Source: Hydractinia symbiolongicarpus
Taxonomy: Eukaryota > Cnidaria > Hydrozoa > Anthoathecata > Hydractiniidae
Length of the DNA stretch: 64,000 bases
Assembly: GCF_029227915.1 (NCBI RefSeq)
Contig: NC_079879.1
Span: 33,048,501 to 33,112,500, forward strand
Direction: 5' to 3'
The translations under genes were made by a program, and so were the position numbers. Positions 25,185 through 38,800 of this stretch are shown here, in pieces; within the stretch, counting starts at the first letter, position 1, and each line of letters starts with the position of its first letter. A model generated the notes under the pieces. The model was not told where the DNA came from, made no database searches, and worked only from the letters and a program-made list of their open reading frames with translations.

Positions 25185-28100
25185 TTGACTGTGGGACTTA
25201 ATGGAACTGATTTTGGACATTCACCTTATAAATGTTATAACTGAGACAATTGGACTCCAAGAAATAACATTCGTCTTAATTTGACATGATTGCTGGAACT
25301 CAGTGATTACACAGGGCGCTGTGATAGCGCTTTAATGAAAAATGTAGATAAAAAAATCAGTTTTCACTGTGGGACCAATCCCAGACGCTAACGCGCGCTG
25401 AGAAAACAGAGACAGTTTCCAAAACTACATTTCATTGATTTTCTATCGGTATAAGTCCGTTTCAGTTACAGCGGTTGCGTCACATATTTGTACCAACATG
25501 TATTTAGCGGTATTTTTTTGATATTACTAGGTTGCATGGCTTTTAACAAAGAAGCGATTGACTGCGGGACTAAATTGAACTGATTTTGGACTTTGACCTT
25601 GTAAATGTGGTAAATGACACAATTTGACTCCAAGAAATAACATTCTTCTTAATCTGACATGATTACTGGAACTCAGGGATTACACAGTGTTATTTAAAAA
25701 TTTAGATAAATAAGTCTTTTTGTACTGTGGGACCAATCTTAGGCCTTAGCACGCGCTGAAGAAATAGAGACAGTTTCAAAAACTACATTTCATTGACTTT
25801 CAAACAGTCTCAGTCCGCTTGAGTTACAACGGTTGCGTCACATATTCTTACCAACATGTATTTAGCGATATTTTTCTGATATTTCTAGGTTGCATCGCTT
25901 TTAACAGTAAAACGATTGACTGTGGGACTTAATTGAACTGATTTTGGAATTAGACCTTATAAATGTTATAAATGAGACAATTGGACTCCAAGAAATAACA
26001 TTCTTCTTAATTTGACATGATTGCTGGAACTCAGCGATTACACTGGGTGCTGTGGTAGCGCTGTGGGACCAATCGTAGACAATAGCGCACGCTGAAGAGA
26101 TAGAGACAGTTTCAAAAGCTACATTTAATTGATTTTCTAATGGTAGCATTCCGTTTGAGTTACAACGGTTGCGTCACATATTCGTAGCAACATGTATTTA
26201 GCGATTTTTTTCTGATATTACTATGTTGCATTGCTGTTAACAGTGAAACGATTGACTGTGGGATTTAATTGAATTATTTAGGACTTCGACCTTATAAATG
26301 CGATAAATGACACAATTGGACACCAAGAAATAACATTCTCCTTAATTTGACATGACTGCTGGAATTCAGCGATTACACTAGGAGCTGTGGTGGCGCTTCA
26401 TTTAAAAATTTGTATAAATAAGTCATTTTCTAATGTGGGACCAATCGTAGCCCATAGCGCGCGCTGAAGAGATAGAAGCAGATTCCAAAACTAAATTTCA
26501 TTGACTTTTTGCCAGTAGCAGTGCGTTTGAGTTACAACAGCTGCGTCTTATATTCGCACCAACATGTATTTAGCGATATTTTTCTGATATTACTAGGTTG
26601 CATCGCTTTTGACAGTGAGGCGATTGAGTGTGAGCCTTAATTGAACTGATTTTGGACCTTGATCTTATAAATGTGATAAATGACACAATTTGACTCCAAG
26701 AAATAACATTCTCCGTAATTTGACATGATTGCTGGAATTCAGGGATTGCACTGGGCGCTGTGATGGCACTTCATTTAAAAATTTGGTTAAATATGTCATT
26801 TTGTAATGTGGGACCAATCGTAGCCCATAGCGCGCTGAAGAGATAGAGACAGTTTCAAAAACGAATTTTCATTGACTTTCTAACGGTAGCAGTCCGTTTG
26901 AGTTACAACAGCTGCGTCTTATATTCGCACCAACATGTATTTAGCGATATTTTTCTTATATTACTAGGTTACATCGCTTTTAACAGTGAAACGATTGACT
27001 GTGGGACTTAATGGAACTGATTTTGGACTTTCACCTTATAAATGTTATAAGTGAGACAATTGGACTCCAGGAAATAACATTCTTCTTAATTTGAATTGAT
27101 TGCTGGAACTCAGTGATTACACAGGGCGCTGTGATAGCGCTTTAATGAAAAATGTAGATAAAAAAATCAGTTTTTCCTGAGGGACCAATCCCAGCCGCTA
27201 ACGCGCGCTGAGAAAAAAGAGACAGTTTCCAAAACTACATTTCATTGATTTTCTAACGGTATAAGTCCGTTTCAGTTACAACGGTTGCGTCACATATTTG
27301 TACCAACATGTATTTAGCGGTATTTTTCTGATATTACTAGGCTGCATGGCTTTTAACAGTGAAGCGATTGACTGCGGGACTAAATTGAACTGATTTTGGA
27401 CTTTGACCTTATAAATGTGATAAATGACACAATTTGTCTCTAAGAAATAACATTCTTCTTAATCTGACATGATTGCTGGAATTCAGGGATTACACAGGGC
27501 GCTGTGATAGCGCTTTATTGAAAAATGTAGATAAAAAAATTAGTTTTTACTGTGGGACAAATCCCAGCCGCTAACGCGCGCTGAGAAAGCAGAGACAGTT
27601 TCCAAAACTACATTTCGTTGATTTTCTAACGGTATAAGTCCGTTAGAGTTACAACGGTTGCGTCACTTATTCGTACCAACATGTATTTAGCGATATTCTT
27701 CTTATATTACTAGGTTACATCACTTTTAACAGTGAAACGATTGACTGTGGGACTTAATGGAACTGATTTTGGACTTTCACCTTATAAATGTTATAAGTGA
27801 GACAATTGGACTCCAAGAAATAACATTCTTCTTAATTTGACATGATTGCTGGAACTCAGTGATTACACAGGGCGCTGTGATAGCGCTTTAATAAAAAATG
27901 TAGATAAAAAAATCAGTTTTTACTGTGGGACCAATCCCAGCCGATAACGCGCGCTGAGAAAACAGAGACAGTTTCCAAAACTACATCGCATTGATTTTCT
28001 AACGGTATAAGTCCGTTTCAGTTACAACAGTTGCGTCACATATTTGTACCAACATGTATTTAGCGGTATTTTTCTGATATTACTAGGTTGCATGGCTTTT

Positions 28101-29946
28101 AACAGTGAAGCGATTGACTGCGGGACTTAATTGAACTGATTTTGGACTTTGACCTTATAAATGTGATAAATGACACAATTTGACTCCAAGAAATAACATT
28201 CTTCTTAATCTGACATGATTGCTGGAACTCAGGGATTACACAGTGTTATTTAAAAATTTAGATAAATAAGTCTTTTTGTACTGTGGAACCAATCGTAGGC
28301 CTTAGCACGCGCTGAAGAAATAGAGGCAGTTTCAAAAACTACATTGCATTGACTTTCTAACAGTCTCAGTCCACTTGAGTTACAACGGTTGCGTCACATA
28401 TTCTTACCAACATGTTTTTAGCGATATTTTTCTGATATTTCTAAGTTGCATCGCTTTTAACAGTGAAACGATTGACTGTGGGACTTAATTGAACTGATTT
28501 TTGAATTAGACCTTATAAATGTTATAAATGGGACAATTGGACTACAAGAAATAACATTCTTCTTAATTTGACATGATTGCTGGAACTCAGCGATTACACT
28601 GGGCGCTGTGGTAGCGCTTAATTGAAAAATTTGGATAAATAAGTCATTTTGTACTGTGGGACCAATCGTAGACAATAGCGCACGCTGAAGAGATAGAGAC
28701 AGTTTCAAAAGCTACATTTCATTGATTTTCTAATGATAGCAGTCCGTTTGAGTTACAACGGTTGCGTCACATATTCGTTCCAACATGTATTTAGCAATTT
28801 TTTTCTGATATTACTATGTTGCATTGCTGTTAACAGTGAAACGATTGACTGTGGGATTTAATTGAATTATTTAGGACTTCGACCTTACAAATGTGATAAA
28901 TGACACAATTGGACACCAAGAAATAACATTCTCCTTAATTTCACATGATTGCTGGTATTCAGCGATTACACTGGGCGCTGTGGTAGCGCTTTAATGAAAA
29001 ATTTGTATAAATAAGTCATTTTGTACTGTGGGACCAATCGTAGTCGTTAGCGCGCGCTGAAGAAATAGAGACAGTTTCAAAAACTACATTTCATTAACTT
29101 TCTAACAGTATCAGTCCGCTTGACTTACAACGGTTGCGTCACATGTTTGTACCAACATGTATTTAGCGATACTTTTCTGATATTACTAGGTTGCATCACT
29201 TTAAACAGTGAAACAATTGACTGTGAGACATAATTGAACTGATTTTGGACTTTGATCTTATAAATGTGATAAATGACACAATTTGACTCCAAGAAATAAC
29301 ATTCTTCTTAATCTGACATGATTGCTGGAACTCAGGGATTACACAGTGTTATTTAAAAATTTAGATAAATAAGTCTTTTTGTACTGTGGGACCAATCGTA
29401 CGCCTTAGCACGCGCTGAAGAAATAGAGACAGTTTCAAAAACTACATTTCATTGACTTTCTAACAGTCTCAGTCCGCTTGAGTTACAACGGTTGCGTCAC
29501 ATATTCTTACCAACATGTATTTAGCGATATTTTCTGATATTTCTAGGTTGCATCGCTTTTAACAGTGAAACGATTGACTGTGGGACTTAATGGAACTGAT
29601 TTTGGACTTTCACCTTATAAATGTTATAACTGAGACAATTGGACTCCAAGAAATAACATTCTTCTTAATTTGACATGATTGCTGGAACTCAGTGATTACA
29701 CAGGGCGCTGTGATAGCGCTTTAATGAAAAATGTAGATAAAAAAATCAGTTTTTACTGTGGGACCAATCCCAGACGCTAACGCGCGCTGAGAAAACAGAG
29801 ACAGTTTCCAAAACTACATTTCAATGATTTTCTATCGGTATAAGTCCGTTTCAGTTACAACGGTTGCGTCACATATTTGTACCAACATGTATTTAGCGAT
29901 ACTTTTCTGATATTACTAGGTTGCATCACTTTAAACAGTGAAACGA
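25185..29946. repeat. Right domain, first part: monomers 70-82
   Basis: Starts: 25185, 25558, 25916, 26252, 26624, 26995, 27368, 27741, 28114, 28472, 28845, 29217, 29574. The right-side 'P' type becomes frequent here: a taatggaactg start, ttcaccttataaatg, aaaatcagtttttactg, aatcccagccgctaac, gctgagaaaacagag, gtttcagttac and a gcggtatt end. S units now read acacagtgttattta rather than the left-side acacagggttattta. No clean tandem order is visible, but several units have close relatives 17-21 kb to the right. Confidence 0.85.
25916..26251. repeat. 336-bp monomer with a private 37-bp deletion
   Basis: After ggtagcgct the sequence jumps to gtgggaccaatcg at about 26060. The missing 37 bp are those between the hairpin and the second actgtgggac in the sister unit at 24067. 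A shared ct at the break could account for a slippage or end-joining deletion. No other monomer in the window has this deletion. Confidence 0.87.
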
Positions 29947-32149
29947 TTGACTGTGGGACATAATTGAACTGATTTTGGACTTTGATCTTATAAATGTGAT
30001 AAATGACACAATTTGTCTCCAAGAAATAACATTCTTCTTAATCTGACATGATTGCTGGAACTCAGGGATTACACAGTGTTATTTAAAAATTTAGATAAAT
30101 AAGTCTTTTTGTACTGTGGGACCAATCGTAGGCCTTAGCACGCGCTGAAGAAATAGAGACAGTTTCAAAAACTACATTTCATTGACTTTCTAACAGTCTC
30201 AGTCCGCTTGAGTTACAACAGCTGCGTCTTATATTCACACCAACATGTATTTAGCGATATTTTTCTGATATTACTAGGTTGCATCGCTTTTAACAGTGAG
30301 GCGATTGAGTGTGAGCCTTAATTGAACTGATTTTGGACATTGATCTTATAAATGTGATAAATGACACAATTTGACTCCAAGAAATAACATTCTCCTTAAT
30401 TTGACATGATTGCTGGAATTCAGGGATTGCACTGTGCGCTGTGATGGCACTTCATTTAAAAATTTGGATAAATATGTCATTTTGTAATGTGGGACCAATC
30501 GTAGCCCATAGCGCGCTGAAGAGATAGAGACAGTTTCAAAAACGAATTTTCATTGACTTTCTAACGGTAGCAGTCCGTTTGAGTTACAACGGTTGCGTCA
30601 CTTATTCGTACCAACATGTATTTAGCGATGTTTTTCCTATATTACTAGGTTACATCGCTTTTAACAGTGAAACGATTGACTGTGGGACTTAATGGAACTG
30701 ATTTTGGACTTTCACCTTATAAATGTTATAAGTGAGACAATTGGACTCCAAGAAATAACATTCTTCTTATTTGACATGATTGCTGGAACTCAGTGATTAC
30801 ACAGGGCGCTGTGATAGCGCTTTAATGAAAAATGTAGATAAAAAAATCAGTTTTTACTGTGGGACCAATCCCAGCCGCTAACGCGCGCTGAGAAAACAGA
30901 GACAGTTTCTAAAACTACATTTCATTGATTTTCTAACGGTATAAGTCCGTTTCAGTTACAACGGTTGGGTCACATATTTGTACCAACATGTATTTAGCGG
31001 TATTTTTCTGATATTACTAGGTTGCATGGCTTTTAACAGTGAAGCAATTGACTGCGGGACTATATTGAACTGATTTTGGACTTTGACCTTATAAATGTGA
31101 TAAATGACACAATTTGTCTCCAAGAAATAACATTCTTCTTAATCTGACATGATTGCTGGAACTCAGGGATTACACAGTGTTATTTAAAAATTTAGATAAA
31201 TAAGTCTTTTTGTACTGTGGGACCAATCGTAGGCCTTAGCACGCGCTGAAGAAATAGAGACAGTTTCAAAAACTACATTTCATTGACTTTCTAACAGTCT
31301 CAGTCCGCTTGAGTTACAACAGCTGCGTCTTATATTCGCACCAACATGTATTTAGCGATATTTCTCTGATATTACTAGGTTGCATCGCTTTTAACAGTGA
31401 GGCGATTGAGTGTGAGCCTTAATTGAACTGATTTTGGACCTTGATCTTATAAATGTGATAAATGACACAATTTGACTCCAAGAAATAACATTCTCCTTAA
31501 TTTGACATGATTGCTGGAATTCAGGGATTGCACTGTGCGCTGTGATGGCACTCCATTTAAAAATTTGGATAAATATGTCATTTTGTAATGTGGGACCAAT
31601 CGTAGCCCATAGCGTGCTGAAGAGATAGAGACAGTTTCACAATCGAATTTTCATTGACTTTCTAACGGTAGCAGTCCGTTTGAGTTACAACGGTGGCGTC
31701 ACTTATTCGTACCAACATGTATTTAGCGATGTTTTTCTTATATTACTAGGTTACATCGCTTTTAACAGTGAAACGATTGACTGTGGGACTTAATGGAACT
31801 GATTTTGGACTTTCACCTTATAAATGTTATAAGTGAGACAATTGGACTCCAAGAAATAACATTCTTCTTAATTTGAATTGATTGCTGGAACTCAGTGATT
31901 ACACAGGGCGCTGTGATAGCGCTTTAATGAAAAATGTAGATAAAAAAATCAGTTTTTACTGAGGGACCAATCCCAGCCGCTAACGCGCGCTGAGAAAACA
32001 GAGACAGTTTCCAAAACTACATTTCATTGATTTTCTAACGGTATAAGTCCGTTTCAGTTACAACGGTTGCGTCACATATTTGTACCAACATGTATTTAGC
32101 GGTATTTTTCTGATATTACTAGGTTGCATGGCTTTTAACAGTGAAGCGA
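29947..32149. repeat. Two copies of a 3-unit higher-order repeat (about 1101 bp)
   Basis: Monomers 29947 (358), 30305 (371), 30676 (372) are followed by 31048 (358), 31406 (371), 31777 (373). Order within the unit: an S monomer ending gctgcgtcttatattc; a 371-bp monomer starting ttgagtgtgagcc with gtaatgtgggacc and a cttatatt end; then a P-type monomer with ccagccgctaac and gcggtatt. The same three-unit order recurs in five copies at 52484-57993. The head of 29947 carries a different start (gggacataattg), so the first copy is entered through a hybrid unit. Confidence 0.86.
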
Positions 32150-33238
32150 TTGACTGCGGGACTAAATTGAACTGATTTTGGACTTTGACCTTATAAATGT
32201 GATAAATGACACAATTTGTCTCCAAGAAATAACATTCTTCTTAATCTGACATGATTGCTGGAACTCAGGGATTACACAGTGTTATTTAAAAATTTAGATA
32301 AATAAGTCTTTTTGTACTGTGGGACCAATCGTAGGACTTAGCACGCGCTGAAGAAATAGAGACAGTTTCAAAAACTACATTTCATTGACTTTCTAACAGT
32401 CTCAGTCCGCTTGAGTTACAACAGCTGCGTCTTATATTCGCACCAACATGTATTTAGCGATATTTTTCTGATATTACTAGGTTGCATCGCTTTTAACAGT
32501 GAGGCGATTGAGTGTGAGCCTTAATTGAACTGATTTTGGACCTTGATCTTATAAATGTTATAAGTGAGACAATTGGACTCCAAGAAATAACATTCTTCTT
32601 AATTTGAATTGATTGCTGGAACTCAGTGATTACACAGGGCGCTGTGATAGCGCTTTAATGAAAAATGTAGATAAAAGAATCAGTTTTTACTGAGAGACCA
32701 ATCCCAGCCGCTAACGCGCGCTGAGAAAACAGAGACAGTTTCCAAAACTACATTTCATTGATTTTCTAACGGTATAAGTCCGTTTCAGATACAACGGTTG
32801 CGTCACATATTTGTACCAACATGTATTTAGCGATATTTTCCTTATATTACTAGGTTACATCGCTTTTAACAGTGAAACGATTGACTGTGGGACTTAATGG
32901 AACTGATTTTGGACTTTGACCTTATAAATGTGATAAATGACACAATTTGACTCCAAGAAATAACATTCTTCTTAATCTGACATGATTGCTGGAACTCAGG
33001 GATTACACAGTGTTATTTAAAAATTTAGATAAATAAGTCTTTTTGTACTGTGGGACCAATCGTAGGACTTAGCACGCGCTGAAGAAATAGAGACAGTTTC
33101 AAAAACTACATTTCATTGACTTTCTAACAGTCTCAGTCCGCTTGAGTTACAACAGCTGCGTCTTATATTCGTACCAACATGTATTTAGCGATATTTTTCT
33201 TATATTACTAGGTTACATCGCTTTTAACAGTGAAACGA

Positions 33239-33611
33239 TTGACTGTGGGACTTAATAGAACTGATTTTGGACTTTCACCTTATAAATGTTATAAGTGAGA
33301 CAATTGGACTCCAAGAAATAACATTCTTCTTAATCTGACATGATTGCTGGAACTCAGGGATTACACAGGGCGTTGTGATAGCGCTTTAATGAAAAATGTA
33401 GATAAAAAAATTAGTTTTTACTGTGGGACAAATCCCAGCCGCTAACGCGCGCTGAGAAAGCAGAGACAGTTTCCAAAACTACAATTCATTGATTTTCTAA
33501 CGGTATAAGTCCGTTTGAGTTACAACGGTTGCGTCACTTATTCGTACCAACATGTATTTAGCGATATTTTTCTTATATTACTAGGTTACATCGCTTTTAA
33601 CAGTGAAACGA
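33239..33611. repeat. Hybrid monomer marking a one-unit deletion in copy A
   Basis: The left part (ataagtgagacaattgg) matches monomer 38025. After ccaagaaataacattcttct it continues as aatctgacatg and cagggcgttgtg, matching monomer 38398. The 373 bp between these points in copy B are absent. The long order is also present at 58352-59097, so loss in A is the simpler reading. Confidence 0.82.
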
Positions 33612-33652
33612 TTGACTGTGGGACTTAATGGAACTGATTTTGGACTTTCACC

Positions 33653-33670
33653 TTATAAATGTTATAAGTG
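33653..33670. other. 9-bp internal tandem repeat TTATAAATG/TTATAAGTG (one example)
   Basis: Two adjacent 9-mers differ at one base. In other units the site reads ttataaatgtgataaatg, so the duplication is old and shared across the family. It resembles a TATA element in base composition, but nothing supports promoter function. Confidence 0.6.
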
Positions 33671-33742
33671 AGACAATTGGACTCCAAGAAATAACATTCT
33701 TCTTAATTTGACATGATTGCTGGAACTCAGTGATTACACAGG

Positions 33743-33757
33743 GCGCTGTGATAGCGC
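33743..33757. other. Conserved monomer hairpin GCGCT-GTGAT-AGCGC (one example)
   Basis: An inverted repeat with 5-bp arms and a 5-nt loop. The same site in most non-S monomers reads gcgctgtggtagcgc or gcgctgtgatagcgc, with arms unchanged while the loop varies. In another set the right arm is ggcgc, and in the ttgagtgtgag units it is ggcac, which breaks the stem. In S monomers nearly all of it is deleted. Whether it folds in DNA or RNA, or binds a dimeric protein, is unknown. Confidence 0.75.
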
Positions 33758-35875
33758 TTTAATAAAAAATGTAGATAAAAAAATCAGTTTTTACTGTGGG
33801 ACCAATCCCAGCCGCTAAAGCGCGCTGAGAAAACAGAGACAGTTTCCAAAACTACATTTCATTGATTTTCTAACGGTATAAGTCCGTTTTAGTTACAACG
33901 TTTGCGTCACATATTTGTACCAACATGTATTTAGCGGTATTTTTCTGATATTACTAGGTTGCATGGCTTTTAACAGTGAAGCGATTGACTGCGGGACTAA
34001 ATTGAACTGATTTTGGACTTTGACCTTATAAATGTGATAAATGACACAATTTCTCTCCAAGAAATAACATTCTTCTTAATCTGACATGTTTGCTGGAACT
34101 CAGGGATTACACAGGGCGCTGTGATAGCGCTTTAATGAAAAATGTAGATAAAAAAATTATTTTTTACTGTGGGACAAATCCCAGCCGCTAACGCGCGCTG
34201 AGAAAGCAGAGACAGTTTCTAAAACTACATTTCATTGATTTTCTAACGGTATAAGTCCGTTTCAGTTACAACGGTTGCGTCACATATTTGTACCAACATG
34301 TATTTAGCGGTATTTTTCTGATATTACTAGGTTGCATGGCTTTTAACAGTGAAGCGATTGACTGCGGGACTTAATTGAACTGATTTTGGACTTTGACCTT
34401 ATAAATGTGATAAATGACACAATTTGACTCCAAGAAATAACATTCTTCTTAATCTGACATGATTGCTGGAACTCAGGGATTACACAGTGTTATTTAAAAA
34501 TTTAGATAAATAAGTCTTTTTGTACTGTGGGACCAATCGTAGGCCTTAGCACGCGCTGAAGAAACAGAGACAGTTTCAAAAACTACATTTCATTGACTTT
34601 CTAACAGTCTCAGTCCGCTTGAGTTACAACGGCTTCGTCACATATTCGTACCAACATGTATTTAGCGATTTTTTTCTGATATTACTATGTTGCATTGCTG
34701 TTAACAGTGAAACGATTGACTGTGGGATTTAATTGAATTATTTAGGACTTCGACCTTATAAATGTGATAAATGACACAATTGGACACCAAGAAATAACAT
34801 TCTCCTTAATTTCACATGATTGCTGGAATTCAGCGATTACACTGGGCGCTGTGGTAGCGCTTTAATGAAAAATTTGTATAAATAAGTCATTTTGTACTGT
34901 GGGACCAATCGTAGTCGTTAGGGCGCGCTGAAGAAATAGAGACAGTTTCAAAAACTACATTTCATTGACTTTCTAACGGTATAAGTCCGTTTGAGTTACA
35001 ACGGTTGCGTCACTTATTCGTACCAACATGTATTTAGCGATATTTTTCTTATATTACTAGGTTACATCGCTTTTAACAGTGAAACGATTGACTGTGGGAC
35101 TTAATGGAATTGATTTTGGACTTTCACCTTATAAATGTTATAAGTGAGACAATTGGATTCCAAGAAATAACATTCTTCTTAATTTGACATGATTGCTGGA
35201 TCTCAGTGATTATACAGGGCGCTGTGATAGCGCTTTAATGAAAAATGTAGATAAAAAAATCAGTTTTTACTGTGGGACCAATCCCAGCCGCTAACGCGCG
35301 CTGAGAAAACAGAGACAGTTTCCAAAACTACATTTCATTGATTTTCTAACGGTATAAGTCCGTTTCAGTTACAACGGTTGCGTCACATATTTGTACCAAC
35401 ATGTATTTAGCGGTATTTTTCTGATATTACTAGGTTGCATGGCTTTTAACAGTGAAGCGATTGACTGCGGGACTAAATTGAACTGATTTTGGACTTTGAC
35501 CTTATAAATGTGATAAATGACACAATTTGTCTCCAAGAAATAACATTCTTCTTAATCTGACATGATTGCTGGAACTCAGGGATTACACAGGGCGCTGTGG
35601 TGCTGCTTCATTTAAAAATTTAGATAAATAAGTCATTTTGTAATGTGGGACCAATCGTAGCCCATAGCGCGCGCTGAAGAGATAAAAGCAGATTCAAAAA
35701 CTTAATTTCATTGACTTTTTAACAGTAGCAGTGCGTTTGAGTTAAAACGGTTGCGTCACATATCCGTACAAACATATATTTAGCGATGTTGTTCTGATAT
35801 TACTAGTTTGCATTGCTTTTAACAGTGACACGATTGACTGTGGGACTTAATGGAACTGATTTTGGACTTTCACCT

Positions 35876-38800
35876 TATAAATGTGATAAATGACACAATT
35901 TGTCTCCAAGAAATAACATTCTTCTTAATCTGACATGATTGCTGGAACTCAGGGATTACACAGTGTTATTTAAAAATTTAGATAAATAAGTCTTTTTGTA
36001 CTGTGGGACCAATCGTAGGCCTTAGCACGCGCTGAAGAAATAGAGACAGTTTCAAAAACTACATTTCATTGACTTTCTAACAGTCTCAGTCCGCTTGAGT
36101 TACAACAGCTGCGTCTTATATTCGCACCAACATGTATTTAGCGATATTTCTCTGATATTACTAGGTTGCATCGCTTTTAACAGTGAGGCGATTGAGTGTG
36201 AGCCTTAATTGAACTGATTTTGGACCTTGATCTTATAAATGTGATAAATGACACAATTTGACTCCAAGAAATAACATTCTCCTTAATTTGACATGATTGC
36301 TGGAATTCAGGGATTGCACTGTGCGCTGTGATGGCACTCCATTTAAAAATTTGGATAAATATGTCATTTTGTAATGTGGGACCAATCGTAGCCCATAGCG
36401 TGCTGAAGAGATAGAGACAGTTTCACAATCGAATTTTCATTGACTTTCTAACGGTAGCAGTCCGTTTGAGTTACAACGGTGGCGTCACTTATTCGTACCA
36501 ACATGTATTTAGCGATGTTTTTCTTATATTACTAGGTTACATCGCTTTTAACAGTGAAACGATTGACTGTGGGACTTAATGGAACTGATTTTGGACTTTC
36601 ACCTTATAAATGTTATAAGTGAGACAATTGGACTCCAAGAAATAACATTCTTCTTAATTTGAATTGATTGCTGGAACTCAGTGATTACACAGGGCGCTGT
36701 GATAGCGCTTTAATGAAAAATGTAGATAAAAAAATCAGTTTTTACTGAGGGACCAATCCCAGCCGCTAACGCGCGCTGAGAAAACAGAGACAGTTTCCAA
36801 AACTACATTTCATTGATTTTCTAACGGTATAAGTCCGTTTCAGTTACAACGGTTGCGTCACATATTTGTACCAACATGTATTTAGCGGTATTTTTCTGAT
36901 ATTACTAGGTTGCATGGCTTTTAACAGTGAAGCGATTGACTGCGGGACTAAATTGAACTGATTTTGGACTTTGACCTTATAAATGTGATAAATGACACAA
37001 TTTGTCTCCAAGAAATAACATTCTTCTTAATCTGACATGATTGCTGGAACTCAGGGATTACACAGTGTTATTTAAAAATTTAGATAAATAAGTCTTTTTG
37101 TACTGTGGGACCAATCGTAGGACTTAGCACGCGCTGAAGAAATAGAGACAGTTTCAAAAACTACATTTCATTGACTTTCTAACAGTCTCAGTCCGCTTGA
37201 GTTACAACAGCTGCGTCTTATATTCGCACCAACATGTATTTAGCGATATTTTTCTGATATTACTAGGTTGCATCGCTTTTAACAGTGAGGCGATTGAGTG
37301 TGAGCCTTAATTGAACTGATTTTGGACCTTGATCTTATAAATGTTATAAGTGAGACAATTGGACTCCAAGAAATAACATTCTTCTTAATTTGAATTGATT
37401 GCTGGAACTCAGTGATTACACAGGGCGCTGTGATAGCGCTTTAATGAAAAATGTAGATAAAAGAATCAGTTTTTACTGAGAGACCAATCCCAGCCGCTAA
37501 CGCGCGCTGAGAAAACAGAGACAGTTTCCAAAACTACATTTCATTGATTTTCTAACGGTATAAGTCCGTTTCAGATACAACGGTTGCGTCACATATTTGT
37601 ACCAACATGTATTTAGCGATATTTTTCTTATATTACTAGGTTACATCGCTTTTAACAGTGAAACGATTGACTGTGGGACTTAATGGAACTGATTTTGGAC
37701 TTTGACCTTATAAATGTGATAAATGACACAATTTGACTCCAAGAAATAACATTCTTCTTAATCTGACATGATTGCTGGAACTCAGGGATTACACAGTGTT
37801 ATTTAAAAATTTAGATAAATAAGTCTTTTTGTACTGTGGGACCAATCGTAGGACTTAGCACGCGCTGAAGAAATAGAGACAGTTTCAAAAACTACATTTC
37901 ATTGACTTTCTAACAGTCTCAGTCCGCTTGAGTTACAACAGCTGCGTCTTATATTCGTACCAACATGTATTTAGCGATATTTTTCTTATATTACTAGGTT
38001 ACATCGCTTTTAACAGTGAAACGATTGACTGTGGGACTTAATGGAACTGATTTTGGACTTTCACCTTATAAATGTTATAAGTGAGACAATTGGACTCCAA
38101 GAAATAACATTCTTCTTAATTTGAATTGATTGCTGGAACTCAGTGATTACACAGGGCGCTGTGATAGCGCTTTAATGAAAAATGTAGATAAAAGAATCAG
38201 TTTTTACTGAGGGACCAATCCCAGCCGCTAACGCGCCCTGAGAAAACAGAGACAGTTTCCAAAACTACATTTCATTGATTTTCTAACGGTATAAGTCCGT
38301 TTCAGATACAACGGTTGCGTCACATATTTGTACCAACATGTATTTAGCGGTATTTTTCTGATATTACTAGGTTGCATGGCTTTTAACAGTGAAGCGATTG
38401 ACTGCGGGACTAAATTGAACTGATTTAGGACTTTGACCTTATAAATGTGATAAATGACACAATTTGTCTCCAAGAAATAACATTCTTCTTAATCTGACAT
38501 GATTGCTGGAACTCAGGGATTACACAGGGCGTTGTGATAGCGCTTTAATGAAAAATGTAGATAAAAAAATTAGTTTTTACTGTGGGACAAATCCCAGCCG
38601 CTAACGCGCGCTGAGAAAGCAGAGACAGTTTCCAAAACTACATTTCATTGATTTTCTAACGGTATAAGTCCGTTTGAGTTACAACGGTTGCGTCACTTAT
38701 TCGTACCAACATGTATTTAGCGATATTTTTCTTATATTACTAGGTTACATCGCTTTTAACAGTGAAACGATTGACTGTGGGACTTAATGGAACTGATTTT

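Larger units (their letters stand above)
31085..35875. repeat. Large tandem duplication, copy A (13 monomers, 4786 bp offset)
   Basis: Starts: 31048, 31406, 31777, 32150, 32508, 32881, 33239, 33612, 33985, 34358, 34716, 35088, 35461. These match copy B (35876-41034) at offset 4786 up to about 33.3 kb and at 5159 after it. Shared rare variants include tttcacaatcg at 31635/36421, actgagagaccaatc at 32690/37476, gtcgttagggcgcg at 34916/40075, and gtgctgcttc at about 35.6/40.76 kb. Copy A has one monomer fewer than B, plus private substitutions such as tttctctccaag at about 34052. Confidence 0.9.

Noticed and set aside
33653-33670. TATA-like ttataaatg as a promoter in each monomer
   Set aside because: An A+T-rich repeat gives such matches by chance. 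No initiator, conserved downstream frame or terminator accompanies it.
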